Source of the DNA: Phaeotremella fagi
Taxonomy: Eukaryota > Basidiomycota > Tremellomycetes > Tremellales > Phaeotremellaceae
Direction of reading: 5' to 3'
Length of the DNA: 64,000 nt
Assembly (NCBI GenBank): GCA_001599715.1
Contig: BCHU01000012.1
Coordinates: forward strand, 982,803 to 1,046,802
Shown here piece after piece: positions 56,814 through 64,000 of the stretch (positions are counted from its first letter, which is position 1; each line of letters opens with the position of its first letter). The position numbers and the translations under genes are program-made. Below the pieces are notes generated by a model. The model did not search any database. It saw only the letters and a list, made by a program, of their open reading frames with translations, and had not been told where the DNA came from.

Positions 56814-57725
56814 ATGGATCAAGAAGAATCGTCCAAAGAACCTTTGACACCCGAAGAAACGACTCAGATACTCACCTATCTCTCTCTCCCACCCTCCACC
56901 GAACTCCCCTCTCCACCCCTCCAATTCCTACTCGATAACATCTATCACCTCCCCCCACCCCTCCTCCGTCTATTCAGTCGAACCACCACCCCCCGTCAAA
57001 GATCTATCATCCCAGTGATAAAATCGCGAAGACTAGCTTACGCCAGTCAAACCCCTTGCCCACCACTTCTGACCTCTGAGAAAGGTCGATTGAGATGGCC
57101 AATCCTGTTTGAACGTATGGGTGGGATAGCTCTTCCCTTTGTCAACAGTTCCAATCTGGATTTGGATGAAGAAGAGAAATTCGGTAGTCAGGTTTTCACG
57201 ACTTCTTTTCCTCAGCATGTGAAGAAGTTGGGTGGGTTGTTAAGGGAATACGAAGAGGAGAGGGAGTTTGAGATTGTTAGAGAGAATAGGAGGATTGAAC
57301 GTAGGAAGGAAGAATTGGTTGGGGAAGAGTTTGATAGTGATTCTGATGATGAGGGGGTTGGGAATCGGGAGATCGAGGTTGATCAGGAAGTAGTGAAGAA
57401 AGCTTTTGAGAGGAGGTTACTGGAATTATTCATCGATGGTTTAGATGTAAGTACAATCTCTTTGCTTTCCATCATTTGATATTCTTGTTAAAATGTAATT
57501 TAGACCATTGACTACGACGAAATCGATTTCGAAGAACCAACGAATCCAGATCCAACACTGAAAAGAGATTTGGAAGATGCATATTTCGATTCTGAATCTC
57601 CTCATCCAACGCCACCTCCTATCGATGACAAATCCAAGATCGATCTCACAAGTGATAAAAGGATAGCGATGACGACGGAAGAGCGTAAAGCTCTTGAAAA
57701 TGGTTTAGGGGAATATGATTATTGA
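56814..57725 (+). CDS. CCDC97-like (DUF2052) protein
   Basis: Two exons (56814-57446, 57504-57725) give 284 residues. The C-terminal half matches the CCDC97/DUF2052 pattern: an acidic, charged helical run (REYEEEREFEIVRENRRIERRKEEL), then ERRLLELFIDGLDTIDYDEIDFEEP, which is the family's signature 'FxxG.D..DYD.ID', and LEDAYFDSESP. The intron falls within that signature. The N-terminus is Leu/Pro-rich (FLLDNIYHLPPPLLRL). CCDC97 in animals is reported to associate with the SF3b splicing complex; a splicing role here is inference. Strongly acidic overall. Confidence 0.8.
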
Positions 57726-58276
57726 TCAGATATCATGGGATTGACGATTGATAATATCGGACGGTTTCTGATTTGGAATCTGCTTTCTTGGATTTTCGCC
57801 ATGGTTATGGTTTAGGTCGCCGGTTCGGTCGTTTCGACCGTAGATCTCACTCAACCTCGAAATCATCGTCGCTATCTTGAATTAATCCATCTATGGCTCT
57901 ACGATACATGACATGCGACCCCAAATAGGGGATTGTTGGTCTTGAAGTGTCATCGACGACTCATCAACGAGGCAATCGAAACATGCCATTCGAAGTGATT
58001 ATCGATGAGACTTCCAAGGAGCATATAGAACGTAGAACTCCATAGATTACTATGAATTTATTTGATTGTAGGGAAAAACAAACGTTGCAATGAAGACGAT
58101 ACAGATATGGAAATAAGAGACGATCATAGATGAGAAAGATACAACATGAAAAAGATGGAAAACAGATAATCGATCAAAACCGACCAAAGGCTATAACTTC
58201 CACTCCCGCCCAAGGGTCAAGAAGAAGAATCCGTGAGACATTGTCTGCGAATCACCACGACCATCGACATCTCCAC
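57726..58276. other. intergenic, convergent 3' flanks
   Basis: Between convergent genes. Contains a palindrome-like TCGGTCGTTTCGACCG near 57825-57840, perhaps part of a terminator hairpin. No gene seen. Confidence 0.4.
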
Positions 58277-59126
58277 CTAAGAATTATAAGGTAAAACACC
58301 ATCCAAATAAAGGATTCTACCATTAGTAGCCTACCAAATCCAATCAGTTAATTGTCCATTACTCAAAAATTGAACGACAAAACAACTGACCTCTTTGATA
58401 GAACTAACAACGACGTTACCAGGAACGACGATGAATCGAGAACTCCTTTCTGGATCAGGTATCACCTGAACCTTGAAACCCTCGAGGAGAGTTTGATAAA
58501 CTGTCGATTGACCGAATTGGATATCCCCCTAAGTCTTGGTTTAGATACCATTTATTGTGATGTAGAAGTCGACGTTGGACTTACCGGGATTATATGGGCA
58601 GATAAGAAGTTTTCGACGTTCTTCTTGGCGGTTTCATCAGTCTCTTTTTCACCTTCGGGACTTTGGTGTCTAATCCAAGTTTTACATTCAGTACGATGTT
58701 TAAGTGATTTTGAAAGAGGGGGACATACGGTTTCCTACTCATCCCCATAACAGATCTATCATTCGGTACGAGTAAAGTCGTCCTCACCGAACCAGTCGCA
58801 AGTAATCTAGAACTCTATTGCGTCTCAGTACCGACACCAAAACAGAGAGGGGGTAAGGGAAGACCTACAACACTAGAAATATCCCTAGCATATTCAAAGA
58901 ACAAAGAAGCGCTCCTCTGAATCGTCAAACAATCAGCTAGATTCCCACTACGTGCAGGTGGAGCGGGGATATGAATGATTGGTTCTTGGTCTCCTCCAAG
59001 AACTCCTTTCTGCGGGAAGGAGGGGTCCGAATCTGGCATTTTGCCGTTGGTGAAGGGGAGTTGAGTCGCTGTTGCTGTTGCTGTTAGAGCTATGGCTGTT
59101 AGGAGGAGTTGGAGTTGGAATTTCAT
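58277..59126 (-). CDS. secreted fasciclin (FAS1)-domain protein
   Basis: Five exons (58869-59126, 58729-58814, 58585-58669, 58391-58528, 58277-58330) give 206 residues. A signal peptide (MKFQLQLLLTAIALTATATA) is followed by a Pro-rich linker and a FAS1 domain: ADCLTIQRSASLFFEYARD, VRTTLLVPNDRSVMG, VENFLSAHIIPG, FKVQVIPDP, GNVVVSSIKEV, and GRILYLDGVLP. The last block is the typical end of FAS1 (NG.IH.ID.VL.P), here ending YNS without a GPI-anchor tail. Such proteins mediate adhesion at the cell surface. The domain is short for FAS1, and it is the only one. Confidence 0.85.
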
Positions 59127-59524
59127 TTTGGTGTTGGTGACAAGTAATGAGAGAGAGATGTTTTCTTGGGTCGTGAGACTGAACGATGTCATCCATCTGG
59201 GATAAAAACAATTTTATTCAGTAAATTATATTCAAAGTGGCAAATGACCATAGTGGCTGTCTTCTTTGGGTCTGGCTTCACGGAGGGGTCTTCTTATTGT
59301 TTAAAAGTCTTTCGGTAATCGGGAAACTAGGAAGAATGGTGACTGATATCATAACCCCTATTCCCGTCGAACAGAAGACTTAAGCCGAAGAAGACGTCTT
59401 GAGATCCCTTGAGGCTCTTAACGGGGTTTCGAACGAATTATTTTAGTACAAGAAGTCCTCTAATACTTTCCCACTTTCTATTTCGTTTGACTTCATCCTC
59501 CATCTTACTTTACTTTATATCAAC
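59127..59524. other. intergenic, divergent
   Basis: Between the divergent FAS1 and histidine-phosphatase starts. No gene seen. Confidence 0.4.
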
Positions 59525-60594
59525 ATGTCAGCAAGTATTTCATTCGATCGACCCTCCAAAAAATCGATTTCCTCAAAGAGGCTCGTTCTTGGTAGGCATG
59601 CAGAAGGCGTTCATAAGTGAGTACACAGTCATACTACAAAGCTTGCTCACCCTGCAACCACTTCAGTGTTACAAAAGACTACGACGGTGAGTATTCGATA
59701 TGAATACGAAACCATTTTGATTGATCTTGAACACTGTTGCAGAGTATAGTCCGAGATTGAGTGAAGATGGGTTTTTGCAATGTCAAGAATTGAACGAGAG
59801 CTCGAAAGATACTATCCAACCATGGGCTCAAGCTCACGTCACTTCTCCAGTAAGTCCATTCCTATCTCTAATGAGATATTGACAGCTGTACTGAAAGTCA
59901 TTTAGAACAAACGAACTATCCAAACCAATCTGTCTAGTTTCCCAGTTCCCAACAACCCCAGAGCCCAAAGGATAGTCTGCGAACTATTCAGAGAAACAGC
60001 CACGTAAGTACTTGTCTACTCTGATTCAAAACCAGATCCGAGATTGATATATTACTCCAGTCGGAACTGTAACATCCCAAATCCGTCCCTCGACGAACTC
60101 ATCGAAGAAACCAACGCAGAGTTTCCAGGCAATAATCTGGATTATTCCTTTTTATCAGAGAATTACGCAACTAGAGAAGGTATCTTTGATAACAGTCAAG
60201 AGAGTAATATCGAGAGAGGCAGATTGGCTCGAAAGTTCTTAAGAGAACTGGATGCAGATTTCATCAATGGTACGTCAACTTCACCTAATGAATTTGGCTA
60301 AAGTTGGTCACAGTCACTAGTCACAGTGGATTCCTTCCTTATCTCGCTTTCGGTGATGGAAGTCGTGAGGATCTCTACAGAGTACGTTCCATTTTTTCAT
60401 GGTTGAATGGTCGACTGAGTGTCATTTGCGTTGGTGTTTAGCCATGGGAGACAGCCGAAGTTCGTTTCTTCCGTTTCGTAGATAATGGCGAAGACGATGA
60501 TGATCCCAAAATGGAGGAGATTCCAGATTACGATTGTAGATCTGCTCTTAGTGCTGCTGAGAGTGGTCGATCGACTGTAGTTAGTGTCCAATAG
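59525..60594 (+). CDS. histidine phosphatase (phosphoglycerate mutase-like)
   Basis: Seven exons (59525-59616, 59667-59686, 59743-59849, 59906-60003, 60061-60269, 60314-60381, 60442-60594) give 248 residues; exon 2 is only 20 nt. The catalytic RHG-type motif is present as LVLGRHAEGVHN near residue 25, followed by SPRLSEDGFLQCQEL, SPNKRTIQTNL, LFRETATRN and, past the lid, VTSHSGFLPYLAFG with the second catalytic His. Small fungal members of this branch act on phosphosugars or nucleotides; the substrate is unknown. The GHAxGxHN variant suggests the broad-specificity subgroup rather than glycolytic mutase. Confidence 0.83.
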
Positions 60595-61121
60595 TAGATC
60601 TTCTTAGTCCGGTAATTTCATTGTAGATACTTAACAGTAAATTTTGGAAAAGGAGTTTTAATTAGTGAAAGAAATTGGCATGCATCGAGATTGAAGACTG
60701 TCGGAATATAGCGCTGCCTAGTATCAAGTGATATCGTCCAACAGGATTTTGCTACAGCGGTCACACCACTTTCTGACCAAGACACAGTGAAGCGTAGCAC
60801 ATTATTTTCCACAAATTTTCTTTCCAAATCTTTCGTTGAAATGGTCCTTGAGAAACTACTCGGGACTTCCATGCTCCGGACAAATGATAGAGGTCTTGAA
60901 AGGAGACTTCCAAATTTTCCAAAAAACGCTTTTTGTGGAGTATTTATCATCAGACCCCTCCTTTGGCGGAAGGTGTTATTTAAATTGACATACGAAACGA
61001 AGGCTTGGTATCGAACTGGGTGGAAGATTAGTGGGAAGACAAACCCCCCGCTTCTCGTTCTATCTCAATATATTGTGTTCTCTCAATACAACATTTTACG
61101 GTACATTCAAGTCACAGCACG
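60595..61121. other. intergenic upstream of F-box-like 3
   Basis: No gene seen. The sequence just before the 61122 start differs from the region before the 62806 start, so the duplication probably began close to the ATG. Confidence 0.4.
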
Positions 61122-62366
61122 ATGGAAACTCAAATCAGTCAATTGTCAATGTCAGACACTCAACCTCCTCCTCCTGCGCAAGACCTGTTCTCTCAACTCC
61201 CCAGAGACATATTTGTTATGGTCGTCGATTGCCTTCTCCCAACTCTAGGTCAAATAAGAGATTCATGCTGGGATGAGATCAAACCACAAGCGTTGGCTAC
61301 ACTCACACGAATCAATCCTGTAAGTCCCAAATCATGATCTACAGTACTTTCTGCAGCTTATCATTGCTTTGTTCAGAGCTATCATGAAACATTTTCATAT
61401 CATCTCTACAGACATTCGTATACCGCAAATATCGAAAAATTCTTTTGGGGCTCAATTCCTTCACAGCAACTCTCAACTCGTCGATCAAAAAACAAATTAC
61501 AGCTTCTCGACCAGGTTGAACATCTCTTTTTGATCGATCCAACAGAAAAGAATTTTTTGCTTGGTGATGATCCAATCAGCCAAATGGGGGCAATTAGGGA
61601 CAGTAGAGATCGTTTGTTCACCAACTGGAAAAAATCCATGCAAGAGAAATACCCAAGTATTCCATGTACTCTGAAGAATCTAACTACAATCTCAATCTCT
61701 CCGACACATGATCTTTTGAAGGACTTCTCTGCACAAGTGTTGAACGCCACAGATCTTCGTTGGATGAGGGCTTCACAGATATCATTCACATCCAAAGCAA
61801 CAAAGATGCTCTATTCAAAAAACATCCAAACACTGTGTTTGCACGGGTCACAAATTATCACATCTGATCTCAAACTACTTGTTAATGGAGAACAGGGACA
61901 AGAACCAATCCAGGCAATATTTCATCATCAAGAGCGTAAACACAAAGATAACCGGGACTACAGTGAGTATGAACGAACCTTTTCAATTCGTCAATTAGTA
62001 AACGGCTGCAAGAACATCATTCTTGTAGCCCCAGATGGTGAGAGGAGTGAAGTATCATCAAACCTACTTAGAGAAGAGTTAGTGGCTGCATCATGTTTTC
62101 TGAATTCAAACTTCAATAATACAATGAGAATTTACTATGGGCAGCCAGACGAACAAAAAGTTCTTCTTGAACTGGCCAGAAAAACTTCTGTTGAATGCTA
62201 CACTCGCTTTGCGGTCCAGAAATCAGACAACGGTGAAACTAGTTATGATGGTGGTGATTGGTGGAAGGGTGTCATGAAGGAATGTATGGGTCAAAAATTT
62301 TCACCAGAGTCAATGGTTTGTAGAGATTTGTCTGAGTGGAAAGGTTGTCCAGCTTGTGGAAGTTAG
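61122..62366 (+). CDS. F-box-like protein 3, C-terminal CPACG
   Basis: Two exons (61122-61319, 61377-62366) give 395 residues. PPPPAQDLFSQLPRDIFVMVVDCLLP is the F-box-like N-terminus; ATLTRINP ends exon 1 at the same phase-0 intron as the 44 kb paralogues. Exon 2 opens SYHETFSYHLYRHSYT and continues VEHLFLIDPTEK, TTISISPTHDLLKDF, TIFHHQERK-like AIFHHQERK, VECYTRFAVQK, WWKGVMKECM and ends SEWKGCPACGS. A TGA appearing in the intron reads as a nonsense codon if the intron is ignored. Complete copy; the truncated twin is 3' of it. Confidence 0.68.
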
Positions 62367-62805
62367 GAGGAGTGGTCAATTGGCTTAGTCTTTACACGAA
62401 GTTGTAGTATAGCAAAGAAAGTTTTCTCTCAACAAATGTGTCATGTTCTATGAATCTAAGTGTCTTTGGTAGCCAGAATACTATGAAAGTCTGGTCAATC
62501 TCCAGAGAAAGCAATGGGAGAGCAGCTGAATGGCAATGTCACCTTGCAAAACTGAACTTTTCCAGGCCACTCTCTTTTAATGCATAGGAAATACTGAGAA
62601 ACCCTTTGCTCTACAGTACTTGAGACAATCTCGTACTATCAATGTAGACGCTGAACACCTTCCTTTGATGGAACGAGATGTATGGTGGAGCACAATCAGA
62701 AGGCTAGACATCAGCCATAGTAAAATTGCAATAGACCCAATACTCTCATCTTTAACAAATCACTTTATGTCAAGAATCAATCCATAAAGAATATATCAAT
62801 TGAAG
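62367..62805. other. intergenic spacer between tandem F-box-like copies
   Basis: TACAGTA at 62612-62618. No gene seen. Confidence 0.4.
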
Positions 62806-63885
62806 ATGGAAACCCAAATCAGCCAGTTGTCAATGACAGACACTCAACCTCCTCCTCCTGCGCAAGACCTGTTCTCTCAACTCCCCAGAGACATAATTGT
62901 CATGGTCGTTGATTGCCTTCTCCCAACTATTGGTCAAATAAGAGATTCACGGTGGAAAGACATCAAACCACAAGGATTGGCTACACTCACACAAATCAAT
63001 CCTGTAAGTCCCAAATCATGGTCTACAGTACTTTCTGCAGCTTATCATTGCTTTGTTCAGAGCTATCATGAAACATTTTCATATCATCTCTACAGACGAT
63101 CATACACCGCAGATATCAAAAAATTCTTTTGGGGCACACATCCTTCACAGCAACTCTCAACTCGTCGATCAAAGAGCAAATTACAACTTCTCGACCAGGT
63201 TGAACATCTCTTCTTGATTGATCCAACAGAAAAGGATTCATCTCTCAATGAGGATCCAATCAGCCAATTGGATAAAATTGCACGCAGTAGGTACTATTTG
63301 TTTAAAGACTGGGACAACTTCATGTTCTATGAATACCCAAGTATTTCTTGTACATTCAACAATTTGTCCACCATCTCAATTTCTCCCACACACAATCTCT
63401 TGAAGGACTTTTCTCCCAAAGTGCTGAATGCCACATATCTGGGGGTGGTAAGCTCAATACAGGGAACATTCACTTTCAATGGAACAAATATGTTTTATCC
63501 AAAAAACATGCAAACACTCTGTTTACATGGGACACAACGTCAACATTTCAACCTTGAAAAGCGAGTAGACTGGGGACAGGAACAACAACCAATCCAGACA
63601 ATATTCCATCATCAAGAGCGCAAAGTCAGAGACGATCCTGCTGACAGCCAGTACAACCAAACCTTTTCCCTTTATGAATTTATACCAGGTGGTAAGAACA
63701 TTATGATTGTATGTCCTTGTCAGACGGCTATCTTGATCAACAAGAGTTGCCCAAATCCGACTGCGAGGTTGACGTTCGAGGTTAACTTCGAGGTGATAAC
63801 TCGAGGTTGTTTATTCGAGGTTGATGTCGAGGTTGATGTCGAGGTTGATGTCGAGGTTGATGTCGAGGTTGAGTTCGAGGATTGA
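62806..63885 (+). pseudogene. F-box-like protein 4, C-terminus replaced by repeat
   Basis: Exons 62806-63003 and 63061-63885 give 340 residues. About 57 of the first 66 residues equal those of copy 3, and homology continues through VEHLFLIDPTEK, PSISCTFNNLSTISISPTH, FHHQERK and FSLYEF. It stops near GGKNIMIVCPC (about 63715). From there the frame is unrelated (KSCPNPTARL) and runs into a VDVE repeat. The CPACG knuckle and about 100 conserved residues are missing. The gene is either a truncated functional variant or a decayed copy; I favour a broken copy because the C-terminal domain is conserved in all other members. Confidence 0.6.
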
Positions 63886-63950
63886 GTTCGAGGTTGAATA
63901 CTAAATTGACGTCGAGGTTGAATCTCTTAAGGGTGATTGACTACACAGTT
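63740..63950 (+). repeat. 12-bp tandem repeat array (TCGAGGTTGATG)
   Basis: Four perfect copies (63815-63862) flanked by degenerate units (TCGAGGTTAACT, TCGAGGTGATAA, TCGAGGTTGAGT) on both sides. The frame through the perfect part encodes VDVE. The array sits at the 3' edge of a truncated gene and runs close to the window end, so its full extent is unknown. Confidence 0.85.
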
Positions 63951-64000
63951 AAGAGAAGGTTGATCAAGATAGCTCGATGTAAGGTGATAACGATGCAGAG

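Noticed and set aside
61320..61340. Apparent premature stop in F-box-like copy 3 after NPVSPKS
   Set aside because: It lies inside a 57-nt phase-0 intron with good donor and acceptor, shared by all four paralogues; the spliced frame is complete.

Overview
The window is a gene-dense, intron-rich fungal nuclear segment, most probably from a tremellomycete basidiomycete (Cryptococcus/Kwoniella/Tremella-like). The evidence is many introns of about 36-75 nt with GTNNGT donors and CTNAC/CTGAC branch points, short UTRs, C/T-rich leaders, and well conserved fungal housekeeping proteins (calcineurin B, CDP-diacylglycerol synthase, Arb1, Rix1). Exon joins below were worked out by hand from reading frame and splice signals. 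Nearly every multi-exon model closes in frame, but none has transcript support.

Left part (1-23 kb): the C-terminus of a PLP amino-acid decarboxylase; a small membrane protein; ALKBH6; a CH-like (DUF5745/CEP95-type) protein; CDS1; a divergent nitrogen pair (NCS1 uracil/allantoin-type permease and Dcg1-like hydantoin racemase) sharing a promoter rich in GATA sites; a RING protein; a GNAT acetyltransferase; a tiny secreted protein with a repeated NAE-RGLP motif; a tail-anchored Ser/Pro-rich protein; a large disordered coiled-coil protein with unusually long AG-free introns; and a ZIP zinc transporter.

Middle part (24-47 kb): a tandem array of four diverged paralogues of an unrecognised small-protein family (24.1-28.6 kb), a Pex24/Pex23-like peroxin, NAD(P)HX epimerase, a small secreted protein, two head-to-tail DHA2 MFS transporters, then an island of BTB, orphan and F-box-like genes around the conserved calcineurin B gene. 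A fifth, dispersed member of the small-protein family lies in this island at 42.9 kb.

Right part (47.8-64 kb): RIX1, a GST, a DUF1275 membrane protein, ARB1 head-to-head with a CCDC97-like gene, a fasciclin-domain secreted protein, a histidine phosphatase, and two near-identical F-box-like genes in tandem. The last of these loses its C-terminus to a 12-bp tandem repeat at the window end. RIX1 and ARB1 both act in 60S ribosome biogenesis. The permease and racemase look like a compact nitrogen-scavenging unit. The novelty is in the two lineage-specific families: the CxC/YSNF small proteins and the F-box-like proteins ending in a CPACG knuckle.
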